DNA from: Streptomyces sp. cf386
GTDB lineage: Bacteria; Actinomycetota; Actinomycetes; Streptomycetales; Streptomycetaceae
Direction: 5' to 3'
DNA length: 64,000 bases
Assembly: GCF_900103585.1 (NCBI RefSeq)
Contig: NZ_FNHV01000013.1
Coordinates: 62,001 to 126,000 of the forward strand
Every line of letters starts with the position of its first letter. Position 1 is the stretch's first letter. The position numbers were made by a program, and so were the translations under genes. This document shows, piece by piece, positions 51,235 to 60,556 of this stretch. The notes beneath the pieces are model-generated. The model did no database searches and was not told the DNA's origin. It was given only the letters and a program-made list of their open reading frames with translations.

Positions 51235-52509
51235 TCACGCCCGCCCGTGCGCCTCCTGCGAGCGTCGTGCCAGTGCGTCGATGACCACGGCGGCGAAGAG
51301 CACCCCGCCCGTGATCATGAACTGGACGGCGGTCGGGGTGTCCGTGATCACCATGCCCGACGCGATCGACTGGATGACCAGCATGCCGAGCACCGCCGAC
51401 CAGGTCGTACCGCGTCCCCCGAACAGACTGGTGCCGCCGATGACGGCCGCCGCGATGGCGTTGAGCAGCAGCAGACCCGAGCCCGCTCCCTGACTCACCG
51501 AGGTGATGCGCGAGGCCAGGAACAGGCCGCCGAGTGCGGCCATGGTGCCGGAGACGGCGAGCACGGCGGTCTGCACGCCGGTCACGTTGAGGCTGGCGCG
51601 TCGGGCCGCCTCGATGCTGCCGCCGAGCGCGTAGACCTGGCGCCCGTAGTGCGTGCGGCGCAGCAGGATGTCGAGTACGGCCACCACCACGAGGAAGATC
51701 AGCAGGGCGAGCGGCAGCCCCTGGAACCGGTTGAGCAGATACGCGGCGGTGAACGCCACCGCCGCGAGCATCGCCGTACGCACGACGACGCCCTGCAGTG
51801 AGCGGTGTGGCATGCCCACCGCCATGCGCCGTCGCCGGTCCTGGTGGGACACGAGGAAGACCAGGCCCGTGCCGACCGCCGCCAGGCCGTAGGCGGCGGC
51901 GTCGTGGGTGAAGTAGTAGCTCGTCAGGTGGGCGACGAGCCCGTTCTCGTCGAGGTTGACGGTGCCGCTGGTCCCGAGGATGTAGAGCATGAGGCCGTTG
52001 AAGGTCAGCAGCCCGGCGAGGGTGATGACGAAGGCCGGCACCCGGGTCTTGGCGACGGAGTAGCCCTGGAGGGTGCCCGCCAGGGTGCCCGCGAGCACCG
52101 CGCTGACGAAGGCGAGCCATTCCGGCACGCCGTTGTTCACGTTCAGGACGGCGAAGACGGCGGCGGCGAGCCCGCTGATCGAGCCGACCGACAGGTCCAG
52201 CTCGCCGATCAGCAGGACGAAGACGATGCCGACGGCGATCAGGCCCGTACCGACGATGTCCACGCTGAGATTGGACAGGTTCCGGGGTGACAGGAAGCTG
52301 TCGTTGAGGGACTGGAAGGTGATCCAGACGGCGGCGAGGACCAGGACGACCGGGAGCGAGCCCAGTTCACCGGCGCTCAGCTTGCGCCGCAGGACCGCGA
52401 TCCCGCTGTCGAGGAGCTGAACGAGGGCCGCAGCGCGGGGCGGCCGGCCGGCCTTGGCGATGGGCGCGGAAGGCGCGGACGCCTCCGTCCCGCTGTGCAT
52501 CCCTTTCAC
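51235..52509 (-). CDS. Sugar ABC transporter permease (XylH-like)
   Basis: About 424 residues. The GTG at 52509 overlaps the ATPase stop (GTGA), with GGAGG 7 bases upstream. About ten membrane helices carry the branched-sugar permease pattern: GELDLSVGSISGLAAAVFA, VPAFVITLAGLLTFNGL and the EAA-like segment GGSIEAARRASLNVTGVQT. An extra polar loop of about 60 residues sits mid-protein, as in XylH-type members. It imports a pentose or other sugar together with the ATPase and lipoprotein genes upstream. Confidence 0.88.
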   Translation of the reverse strand: MKGMHSGTEASAPSAPIAKAGRPPRAAALVQLLDSGIAVLRRKLSAGELGSLPVVLVLAAVWITFQSLNDSFLSPRNLSNLSVDIVGTGLIAVGIVFVLLIGELDLSVGSISGLAAAVFAVLNVNNGVPEWLAFVSAVLAGTLAGTLQGYSVAKTRVPAFVITLAGLLTFNGLMLYILGTSGTVNLDENGLVAHLTSYYFTHDAAAYGLAAVGTGLVFLVSHQDRRRRMAVGMPHRSLQGVVVRTAMLAAVAFTAAYLLNRFQGLPLALLIFLVVVAVLDILLRRTHYGRQVYALGGSIEAARRASLNVTGVQTAVLAVSGTMAALGGLFLASRITSVSQGAGSGLLLLNAIAAAVIGGTSLFGGRGTTWSAVLGMLVIQSIASGMVITDTPTAVQFMITGGVLFAAVVIDALARRSQEAHGRA

Positions 52510-53288
52510 CACCCTGCCTCCCGATGGGCCATCCGGCGCGGCACGTTCTCCGTGGCGCCGGTGATGGAGGCGATGATCTGTTCCTGGGACGCGGTGTTCA
52601 CGTCGAAGAAGCCGTTGTTACGGCCGAGCCGCAGCACGGCGGCCCGGTCCGCCAGAGCCTTGACATCGCCCATGTTGTGGCTGATGAGCAGCACCCCGAG
52701 ACCCCGGTCGCGCAGCTGGTCCACCAGGTCCAGGACCTCGCTGGTCTGCTCGAACCCGAGCGCCGCGGTCGGCTCGTCCAGGAGGAGGACGCGCGGGTCG
52801 CCGAGGAGCGAGCGGGCGATGGCGACCGTCTGCCGCTGCCCGCTGGACAGGGAGACGACGGGGGCGCGCAGATCGGGAACCCCCCTGGTCAGCTGCTCCA
52901 GCAGCCCACTGGTGCGCCGCTCCATCTCCACCTCGTCGAGAAACCCGTACCTGCGGACCTCTCGGCCGAGGAAGAGATTGCCCACCACGTCGAGGTTCCC
53001 GCACAGCGCGAGATCCTGGTAGACGGTGGCGATACCCAGGTCCCGGGCGTCGTGCGGGCGTCTGATCTGGACCGGACGGCCCTCCCACTCGATGACCCCC
53101 TTGTCCGCCGGGGTCACTCCGGAGATCACCTTGACCAGGGTCGACTTGCCGGCCCCGTTGTCACCCAGCAGCGCGACGACCTGACCCGCGCGGATCTCCA
53201 GCTCGATATCGGAGAGAACCTCGACAACCCCGAAGCGCTTGCACACGCCGCGCAGCGCCAGCAAGGGGGGACTCGGCACGAACACCAT
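52506..53288 (-). CDS. Sugar ABC transporter ATPase, single-domain
   Basis: 260 residues with one nucleotide-binding domain: Walker A LLGDNGAGKSTLVKVI, Q-loop VYQDLALCGNLDV, signature LSSGQRQTV, Walker B VLLLDEPTAALGF and the switch His in LLISHNM. XylG- or RbsA-type partners are usually about 500 residues with two such domains. This is the short FrcA-like form, which must dimerise. The start ATG lies directly after GGGGAAGGAG. It sits between the binding-protein and permease genes of the same operon. Confidence 0.88.
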   Translation of the reverse strand: MVFVPSPPLLALRGVCKRFGVVEVLSDIELEIRAGQVVALLGDNGAGKSTLVKVISGVTPADKGVIEWEGRPVQIRRPHDARDLGIATVYQDLALCGNLDVVGNLFLGREVRRYGFLDEVEMERRTSGLLEQLTRGVPDLRAPVVSLSSGQRQTVAIARSLLGDPRVLLLDEPTAALGFEQTSEVLDLVDQLRDRGLGVLLISHNMGDVKALADRAAVLRLGRNNGFFDVNTASQEQIIASITGATENVPRRMAHREAGW

Positions 53289-53326
53289 CTCCTTCCCCAG
53301 ACCGGTCCGGCGCCGGAGCCGGCCGG

Positions 53327-54415
53327 TCAGGTGAGTCCGGCCCTCGCGCAGGCGGCCTTGAGTTGCGGGGTGCAGATCTGTTGGATCGTGTACACACCGT
53401 CCTTCACCACGGTGTCCTCGATGGTCCCGACGGTCACGGACACCGGCATGAGCAGGACGGCCGGAACCGTGCTCCCCGTGCTGGTCCGCACCGTGTCCTG
53501 GGCGACCCGGTCCAGGCTTTCGCCGCGGGCCGCGGCCACGGCCAGCGCGGCGCCGGCGGAGGCCTCGGGCGCGAAGGGCTTGTAGACGGTCATGTACTGC
53601 TCGCCGGCCACGATCCGCCGCAGGGCTCCGAGCTCCGCGTCCTGCCCGGTGACGGGCGGCAGCGGGTCGACCTTGTTGGCCTTGAGAGCGGCGATGCTGC
53701 CGGCCGCGAGGCCGTCGTTGGCGGCGTAGACCCCGTCGATGTTGCCGGCGCCGAGGGCGGAGATGGCGCCGGACATGTTCATGTGGGCGGCCTCCGTACG
53801 CCACTGACGGGTCTCGTACTCCTTGGAGATCTCGACCTTGCCCTCGAGCTCGGACAGGGCGCCCTTCTTGAACAGCACCGCGTTGGGGTCGCTGGGATCG
53901 CCGTTCATCATGACGATCCGGTCGCCGGCCGCCCCGTCGCCCATGGCCTGCAGCAGCGCCCTGCCCTGGAGCCTGCCGACCTCCTCGCCGTCGAAGGAGG
54001 CGTAGGCGGCGATGGGGCCCTCGGCCAGGCGGTCGTAGGCGATGACGGGGATGCCGGCCTCGTCCGCCTTCGTGACCGTGGGGCGCAACGACCGGGCGTC
54101 GACGGCCACGAGGAGGATGGCGTCGACCCCTTCGGTGATCATCGATTCCATCTGGGCCTGCTGGATGGCCACATCGTTCTTGGCGTTGGCGTGCTCGACC
54201 TCGCAGTCCGGGCACAGTTCCTTGATCTGCCGGTCGAGCAGTGGCCGGTCGTTGGTCTCCCAGCGTGCCGTGGTGGCGTCCGGCAGAAGCACGCCGATGC
54301 GCGGCTGGTTCCCCCCACCGGAGTCGATGCTGCCGCTCTCCCCGCAGGCCGCGAGCGCGGCGGCCGAAGCAGCCGCGGTCACCGCGACGACCGCCCCCCG
54401 TACGCAGGCCTTCAT
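53327..54415 (-). CDS. Sugar-binding lipoprotein of the ABC system
   Basis: 362 residues. A lipoprotein signal ends in the lipobox LAAC (ALAACGESG). The mature part is a periplasmic-binding-protein type 1 fold of the xylose/ribose group: GVLLPDATTARWETNDRPLL, AILLVAVDARSL, GIPVIAYDRLAEG and TGQDAELGALRRIVAGEQYM. The C-terminus DGVYTIQQICTPQLKAACA is shared with the second lipoprotein in this window. It delivers the sugar to the permease/ATPase pair encoded downstream. GGGAGG lies 8 bases before the ATG. Confidence 0.9.
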   Translation of the reverse strand: MKACVRGAVVAVTAAASAAALAACGESGSIDSGGGNQPRIGVLLPDATTARWETNDRPLLDRQIKELCPDCEVEHANAKNDVAIQQAQMESMITEGVDAILLVAVDARSLRPTVTKADEAGIPVIAYDRLAEGPIAAYASFDGEEVGRLQGRALLQAMGDGAAGDRIVMMNGDPSDPNAVLFKKGALSELEGKVEISKEYETRQWRTEAAHMNMSGAISALGAGNIDGVYAANDGLAAGSIAALKANKVDPLPPVTGQDAELGALRRIVAGEQYMTVYKPFAPEASAGAALAVAAARGESLDRVAQDTVRTSTGSTVPAVLLMPVSVTVGTIEDTVVKDGVYTIQQICTPQLKAACARAGLT

Positions 54416-54753
54416 GCGAGAGACCTCCCTTTCCTTCACCTCGCGGGGTGAGGAAGGCGTGAAGGACGGACAGCCGCGACGCCGGCGCCGGGGATGGCCC
54501 GGACCGTACTGCGGGAGATAGGGGGACATGCTGTATCAAATGGGATAGATCGGCTATGTCGTAAGTGTGGCACCGGCCGCGATGAACTGCGAACGCGGTC
54601 ACGTGGAGTCCGGGCGGCGCCCGGATGGTGCCCGGACGATAGGTGAATCATGCTGATCTGTCTGCTTCGCCCCTATGTGAGAGGCTGGTAGCGGAGCGCC
54701 CCCGATCTCACCTGTCGGCACCTGTGGCCTTGAGGCGGGAGGAAGGTGCGGAC
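54416..54753. other. Divergent promoter region between two sugar-sensing operons
   Basis: 338 bp between the ABC operon (leftward) and the phosphatase-lipoprotein operon (rightward). It holds TATCnnnnnnGATA at 54534-54547 and no convincing gene. The rightward frame stays open 37 codons upstream of the chosen ATG but without a ribosome site. One regulator could serve both operons from here. Confidence 0.5.
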
Positions 54754-57291
54754 ATGCCTCATGACGGTCGTGCCCGGACCGGCGTCTCGCAGCTGCGGGC
54801 ATCGGAGCGCGGGGCCGCGGGCACCGGAACACCGCCTCCGGAGCGCGAGGCCGCCCCGGGGGAGCGGGCCCTGACGTTCGCCGGAGCCGCGCTGGCGGCT
54901 GTCTACGTCCCCGGCGCCGGCGACGCGGAGCTCCGGCTGGTGGAGACGGCCGGAGACGGTGCGGCCCAGTACGACCTGCCCAAGCTGCTGTCCCTGGCCG
55001 TTGACTCACCCGCCGCGCGGGCCCTGCGCACCGACCGGCCGCTCTGGCTGGACCCCGCGGCCCTCGCCGCCTACGACGACGAAGGAGTGCCGACACCGCC
55101 GCGCGGCCGGACGTCACTGGGTGCGCTGCCCCTCAGGGCGGAGGGCGGACGGCGGGGCTGCCTCGTCGTCGTGGGCACATCGGCCGACGGATTCGACCGC
55201 GACCAACGGCGCTTCCTGGAGCGGTACGCCGACGCCGTCGCCGATCTGTTCCGGGCCGCCGCCGACGGCCCCGGACCGCTCTCGCTGCTGAGGCCCGCCC
55301 TGCGTGCGCTGCGCGTCGGCTCCTTCGTCCTGGTCCCGGACACCGGCGTGATCGACGCGGACGAGACGCTGCTCGGGCTGGTCGGCATCACCCCGGCCGA
55401 CTTCGACGGCAAGGCGGACACCCTGCTCGCGAACGCCCTCCCGGAGGACATGCACGCGCTGATGTCGGTCCTGGAGCCGTCCACCCCCGAGTCCGCCCGG
55501 CGCGAGCTGGAGTTCCGGGTCCGCCTCCCCACGGGCGAGGTGCGCTGGCTGAGTCTGCGGTGCCGGGTGGCGGCGAGCCCCGACGACCGGCCCCAGCAGC
55601 TGCTGGGTGTGGTGACGGCGACCTCCGTGCAGCGCCGCAGCGCCGACGACGTGTCCCGGATCCAGTGGCTGACCGCCGCACTCGACGACGCCGTGACGGT
55701 CCAGGACGTCGGCCGCGTGGTGGTCACCGCACTGCGCGAACCGCTGGCCGCCGATCGGGTGGCGCTCGCCGAGCTGCGGGAGGACCGGCTGGCGGTGATC
55801 GTGCTCGACCCGCCGCAGCCCCGCGCCTGGCCGGAGACCTGGCGTGCCCAGTGGCGCTCGGAGTGGCCCGACGCCCCCGTGCGAGCCCTGCCCACCCTCC
55901 AACTGGCGCTGCGGGACGGGCGGATGGATCTGTGGCCCGCCGGCACGGCCCTCGAAGTGGGACTCGCCGGCATCGGCGCCGGAGGCCTGGCCGTCATGCC
56001 GCTGCCCGTCAAGGGAGGGGTCGTCGGTGTCTGCCTGGTCGGCTGGGACCAGCCCCACGAGTTCGCCCCCGAGGAGCGGTCCGTGCTGACCGCTTCCGCC
56101 GCACTGATCGGACAGGCCCTCGAACGGGCGCACGCCTACGACGCCGAGCAGGAGCTCGCCACGATGCTCCAGCGCAGCCTGCTGCCCCGGCGGCTGCCCG
56201 AACTGCCCGGGGGCACGGCCGTCGCCCGCTATCTGCCGGCCCGGCGCGGGCTCCAGGTCGGTGGTGACTGGTACGACGTCATCGTCATCTCCGAGGACCG
56301 GGTGGCCCTGGTCATCGGCGATGTCCAGGGGCACAGCGCCGGAGCCGCGACGATCATGGGCCAGATGCGCACCGCGGTACGGGCGTACGCGGTGGAGGGC
56401 CACCCCCCGGACGTGGTCGTCTCCCACGCCAACCGGCTGCTCGTCGGCATGGAGACCGACCTCTTCGCCACCTGCTGCTATGTCGAACTGGACATGGAGG
56501 AGGGCAACGCGCTGTTCGTGCGTGCCGGGCACCTCTCCCCGCTGGTCCGTCACCCCGACGGCACCACCGAGGAGGTGCAGGTCGAGGGAGGGCTCCCGCT
56601 GGGCGTGCTCGCCGAGGCGGAGTTCCCCATGACCGCGGTGGCTCTGACCCCGGGCACGGTGCTCGCCCTGGTCACCGACGGCCTGGTCGAGGCCGCCGAC
56701 CTTCCCCTGGACGAGGGGATGGACCGGACACGCGTCGCGCTCGCCGCGGCCGACCCGGCCGACCCCGGGCGGTTGGCGGACGACCTGCTCGGCGACGAGG
56801 GCCGCCGAGAGGACGACGTCGCGCTGTTGGTCCTGCGCTACGAGGGCATGGGGGCCCGGCCGATCCGGGCCGGCTGGGAGGTGTGGCGGCTGCCGGACGC
56901 CGTCATGCACGCCCGCCGTTTCACGGCACGCACCCTGCGCCGGTGGAAGGTCGCGGAAGCCGCCGACGGGGTGCTGCTCGTCGTGTCCGAACTGGTCACC
57001 AACGCTCTGGTGCACACGCAGGGATCGGTACGCCTCGACCTGATCCTCCGCGGCGACCTGGTGCGCGTGAGCGTGACCGATGCCTCGCCGCGGGCCCCCG
57101 CCAAACCGGTGATCGTGGACTGGGAGTCGACCGGCGGCCGGGGCCTGCTCCTCGTCGAAGCGATGTCGGACACTTTCGGATCCGTGCCCGTGGCCGGCGG
57201 CAAGCAGGTGTGGAGCGAGATCCGCGTGCCACGCCCCGAGCCGGCCCTCGCGGACGCGGTGCCGTCAGGGAACCCAGGGGGCCTGCCATGA
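54754..57291 (+). CDS. GAF/PAS SpoIIE-type phosphatase with HATPase domain
   Basis: 845 residues from the ATG at 54754 (MPHDGRARTG), with GGAGGAAGG upstream. The order is a GAF-like region (about 40-165), PAS (about 185-300, GVIDADETLLGLVGITPADF), GAF (about 310-470), SpoIIE phosphatase (about 480-700) and C-terminal GHKL ATPase (VSELVTNALVHTQG, GGRGLLLV). The phosphatase has GGDWYDV, GDVQGHSAGAATIMG, VTDGLVE and DDVALLVL. It is soluble. Its stop overlaps the start of a sugar-binding lipoprotein by 4 bp, an unusual coupling between a sigma-switch phosphatase and a periplasmic sugar sensor. Confidence 0.88.
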   Translation: MPHDGRARTGVSQLRASERGAAGTGTPPPEREAAPGERALTFAGAALAAVYVPGAGDAELRLVETAGDGAAQYDLPKLLSLAVDSPAARALRTDRPLWLDPAALAAYDDEGVPTPPRGRTSLGALPLRAEGGRRGCLVVVGTSADGFDRDQRRFLERYADAVADLFRAAADGPGPLSLLRPALRALRVGSFVLVPDTGVIDADETLLGLVGITPADFDGKADTLLANALPEDMHALMSVLEPSTPESARRELEFRVRLPTGEVRWLSLRCRVAASPDDRPQQLLGVVTATSVQRRSADDVSRIQWLTAALDDAVTVQDVGRVVVTALREPLAADRVALAELREDRLAVIVLDPPQPRAWPETWRAQWRSEWPDAPVRALPTLQLALRDGRMDLWPAGTALEVGLAGIGAGGLAVMPLPVKGGVVGVCLVGWDQPHEFAPEERSVLTASAALIGQALERAHAYDAEQELATMLQRSLLPRRLPELPGGTAVARYLPARRGLQVGGDWYDVIVISEDRVALVIGDVQGHSAGAATIMGQMRTAVRAYAVEGHPPDVVVSHANRLLVGMETDLFATCCYVELDMEEGNALFVRAGHLSPLVRHPDGTTEEVQVEGGLPLGVLAEAEFPMTAVALTPGTVLALVTDGLVEAADLPLDEGMDRTRVALAAADPADPGRLADDLLGDEGRREDDVALLVLRYEGMGARPIRAGWEVWRLPDAVMHARRFTARTLRRWKVAEAADGVLLVVSELVTNALVHTQGSVRLDLILRGDLVRVSVTDASPRAPAKPVIVDWESTGGRGLLLVEAMSDTFGSVPVAGGKQVWSEIRVPRPEPALADAVPSGNPGGLP

Positions 57292-58397
57292 AGACCCGTA
57301 CTCGTACCCGTTCCGGTAACCGCAGCCGTATCCGTACGCGGCAGGTCGTCGCGGCGCTCGTCGCCGGACTCCTGACGATGTCCCTGGCCGCCTGCGGGGG
57401 AGAGGACGAGGCCGACACGGACAGCTTCACCATCGGCCTGCTGTTCCCGAACCGGGTGACCCCCCGCTGGGAGAGGTGGGACAAGCCGCTGATCGAGCGG
57501 AAGTTGAAGGAGTCGTGCCCTCGTTGCACCGTGGTGTACGCCAACGCCGGGGGCGACGTGGCGACGCAACGCCAACAGATGATCTCCATGATCACCAAGG
57601 GCGCCAGGGTCCTGATACTCGACCCTGCCGACAGCAAGGCGATGCGCTCCTCGGTCCAGGAGGCACGTAGGGCGGGCGCCTCGGTCATCGCCTATGACCG
57701 GCTCGTCGAAGGACCGATCTCGGGCTATGTCAGTTTCAACGGCGCGCAGGTCGGCAGGCTCCAGGGCGAGGCGCTCCTGGAGGCCATGGGGGGCGGCGGG
57801 AACATCGTCATGATGAACGGCGACCCGACCAGCGCCAACGCGGCGTGGTTCCGCAAGGGCGCGCTGTCCGTCATCACGGGCAAGCTGAACATCGCCAGGT
57901 CGTACGACACCGCGGCCTGGAGCACCGACAACGCCCACGCCAACATGTCCGCCGCCATCGGGGCCCTGGGCTCGGACCGGATCGGCGGCGTCCTGGCCGC
58001 CAACGACTCCATCGCCGCAGGAGTCATCTCCGCTTTCAAGACGGCCGGTGTCAGGAGGCTTCCCCCCGTTACCGGCCAGGATGCCGACCTGGACGCCGTG
58101 CAGCGCATCATCAAGGGCGAGCAGTACATGACGGTGTACAAACCGTTCATGGACGAAGCGACTGCAGCCGCCGACATGGCCGTCGCCCTGGGGCGTGGCG
58201 AGGACATCGGGGACATGGCCACGACGACGCTGGACAGCGCCACCACCGAGGACATCCCGGCCGTACTGCTCACTCCGCGAGCGGTGACGGTCGAGAACAT
58301 CAAGGAGACACTCGTCAAGGACGGCGTGTACAGCGTCGAGCAGATCTGCACCCGCAAGATCCGGCCCGCCTGCACCCAGGCCGGACTCTCCCCGTGA
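57288..58397 (+). CDS. Sugar-binding lipoprotein coupled to the phosphatase gene
   Basis: 369 residues; the ATG overlaps the phosphatase stop (ATGA). A strongly basic start (Arg/Lys/Thr-rich) leads to a lipobox LAAC (MSLAACGGED). The mature protein is a xylose/ribose-type binding protein: GLLFPNRVTPRWERWDKPLI, LILDPADSKAM, ASVIAYDRLVEG and TGQDADLDAVQRIIKGEQYM. It is a clear paralogue of the lipoprotein in the adjacent ABC operon, including the C-terminal VEQICTRKIRPACTQAG. No permease or ATPase gene follows, so it may act as a sensor or borrow the neighbour's transporter. Confidence 0.9.
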   Translation: MKTRTRTRSGNRSRIRTRQVVAALVAGLLTMSLAACGGEDEADTDSFTIGLLFPNRVTPRWERWDKPLIERKLKESCPRCTVVYANAGGDVATQRQQMISMITKGARVLILDPADSKAMRSSVQEARRAGASVIAYDRLVEGPISGYVSFNGAQVGRLQGEALLEAMGGGGNIVMMNGDPTSANAAWFRKGALSVITGKLNIARSYDTAAWSTDNAHANMSAAIGALGSDRIGGVLAANDSIAAGVISAFKTAGVRRLPPVTGQDADLDAVQRIIKGEQYMTVYKPFMDEATAAADMAVALGRGEDIGDMATTTLDSATTEDIPAVLLTPRAVTVENIKETLVKDGVYSVEQICTRKIRPACTQAGLSP

Positions 58398-58470
58398 GGA
58401 CTTCGCGCCCCCGATACCCGGCAGACGGGCGACGGAACGCGTCCGCCGCCCGCCCCGGGCAGTCTCCGGC

Positions 58471-60285
58471 TCAGGGCAACTCGGCCCGCGCCGGGCTTTC
58501 GTCGAGGAAGCCGCCCGACTGGTGCTGCCACAGCTTGGCGTAGGCGCCCTCCGCCGTGAGCAGTTCGTCGTGGGTGCCCTGCTCGACGATCTGTCCGCGG
58601 TCGAGGACGACGAGCCGGTCCATGCCGGCGACCGTGCTCAGCCGGTGTGCCACCACCAGCGCGGTCCGCCCGTCCATGAGCCGCCACAGCGCCTCCTGGA
58701 CGAGGATCTCGCTCTCCGAGTCCAGCGCGCTGGTCGCCTCGTCGAGCAGCAGGATCGGCGCGTCCCGCAGGATCGCCCGAGCGAGAGCCACCCGCTGGCG
58801 CTGGCCGCCGGACAGCTTGACGCCCCGCTCGCCCACCAAGGTGTCGAAGCCGTACGGCAGCGCGTCGGCGAACTCCGTGACATGCGCCGCCTCCGCCGCC
58901 CGGTGGATCTCGGCGTCGGTGGCGTCCGGCCGGGCGAACGCGATGTTGTCCCGCAGCGTGCGGTGGAACATCGCCGGGTCCTGCGGCACATAGGCCATCA
59001 GACCGCGCAGGTCGGCCTGGCGCAGCCGGCTGATGTCCTGACCGCCGATCAGGATCCGGCCGGAGTCGATGTCCGTCATCCTTAACAGCAGCCGGGTGAG
59101 CGTGGTCTTGCCGCCACCGGACCGGCCGACGAGGCCGATCTTCGACCCGGCGGGCACATCCAGGTCGAGGCCCTCGAACAGCGGCCGGCCACCGGCGTGG
59201 GCGAAGTCCACCCGCTCGAAGCGGACATCGGCGGCCCCGCACACCAGCGGCTCCGGCGACGGCGGGTCGAGCACCGTCGGCGGCGCCAACAGCAGTTCGG
59301 TGAACTGTGCCGCCTCCGTCATCGAGCTCTCCAGCCGACGGTAGATCTGGTTGAACTCGAACATGATCCGGGTCGCGTTGCTGTAGTAGGTGAAGGCCAC
59401 CACGATCGCCTCCACGCCGTGCGCGCCCCCGCCGAGGGTGACCGCGAGCAGCAGCCCCAGCGCGTTGGTCAGCGCCGCCATCGGCGCGACCAGGGTGTCG
59501 ATGCGCAGATTGCCGTAGTCCCACGACCGCAGCGTGAGCCGCCGGGATGCCGCGACGCGGGCGCGGTGCTCGGCCGCCTCCCGCCCCTCGGCGGCGAACG
59601 CCCGCACCGTGTCCATGTTCATCAGGCTGTCGGCGACATGGCCCGACACCCGGGCGATCGCCTCCTCACGCTCGTCGACGAGCGCCTGGCGGCGCCGGAT
59701 CAGCGGTACCACGCACACGGCCGTCACGGCGATCATCACCAACAGCCCGACCACGAGCAGCGGTTCGTACCGCCACAGCACCACCGCCCCGAACGCCAGC
59801 GGCACGAAGCTGCCCACGATCTGGAACGTCAGCGTGTCGACGAACTGCTCGAAACGCGAGGCGAAGCTCAGGACGCGTTTGGTCAGCGACCCGGCGAAGT
59901 TGTCGTGGAAGAACGCGGCGTCCTTGGCGAACAGCTCGTCCATCCCGATCACGTACAGGTGCTCGATGCCCAGGGCGTCGAGGCGGTTCAGACAGTGCAG
60001 GGCGATGCGCCACAGCCCCTCCGAGAGCAGCAGCACACCGACGAAGCCGAGGACGTACGGCAGCGCCGAGCCGACCGTGATGTCCTTGTCCTCGGCGATG
60101 TCACCCACGAGCTTGGCGACGATCAGCGGCGCGATGTAGTTGATTCCGATGTTGCCCAGCGCCGAGAGCAGCATCGTGGGTGCGGTCAGCCGGCGGAGCC
60201 TGGCCAACTCCCGTCCGTAGTAGCGAAGTGCGAGTAGTACCGAGCGTTTGCCCGGTTGGACCTTGCGTGATTGAGGCGGTTCCAT
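58471..60285 (-). CDS. ABC transporter, fused permease and ATPase (TTA-containing)
   Basis: 604 residues from the ATG at 60285 (MEPPQSRKVQPGKRS); a start 57 bp earlier is possible. The six-helix exporter domain spans about 40-330. The ATPase has Walker A GRSGGGKTT, Q-loop VPQDPAMFH, signature LSGGQRQ, Walker B ILLLDEATSALD and switch His in VVAHRLST. It is probably a homodimeric exporter. Codon TTA at 59083-59085 (second half of RLLLRMTD) implies bldA dependence. It converges on the lipoprotein gene and stands alone. Confidence 0.88.
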   Translation of the reverse strand: MEPPQSRKVQPGKRSVLLALRYYGRELARLRRLTAPTMLLSALGNIGINYIAPLIVAKLVGDIAEDKDITVGSALPYVLGFVGVLLLSEGLWRIALHCLNRLDALGIEHLYVIGMDELFAKDAAFFHDNFAGSLTKRVLSFASRFEQFVDTLTFQIVGSFVPLAFGAVVLWRYEPLLVVGLLVMIAVTAVCVVPLIRRRQALVDEREEAIARVSGHVADSLMNMDTVRAFAAEGREAAEHRARVAASRRLTLRSWDYGNLRIDTLVAPMAALTNALGLLLAVTLGGGAHGVEAIVVAFTYYSNATRIMFEFNQIYRRLESSMTEAAQFTELLLAPPTVLDPPSPEPLVCGAADVRFERVDFAHAGGRPLFEGLDLDVPAGSKIGLVGRSGGGKTTLTRLLLRMTDIDSGRILIGGQDISRLRQADLRGLMAYVPQDPAMFHRTLRDNIAFARPDATDAEIHRAAEAAHVTEFADALPYGFDTLVGERGVKLSGGQRQRVALARAILRDAPILLLDEATSALDSESEILVQEALWRLMDGRTALVVAHRLSTVAGMDRLVVLDRGQIVEQGTHDELLTAEGAYAKLWQHQSGGFLDESPARAELP

Positions 60286-60556
60286 CCCAACCCTGTGTTG
60301 TTCTGCGGCAGCCTGCCTCGCGTCACCGCGGGCAGGGGTCATCGCCGGCGACGGCCGTGTGAGTTCGGGTTCGAGTGCGGAAGTGTCCCGCGACGGCGAC
60401 CGCGCAGTCCAAGTGTTTTCCGGTCGGGAAACGGCCCTCGGGAGCAGGTCGGCACGGTGTGGGCCACCGGTCTCGGACCCCTGTCTTCACCGCATCGGAC
60501 CCGCACGGTATGCAGGGACACCACAGCCCCAACTCCCCAGGCCCACGGAGGACTTC

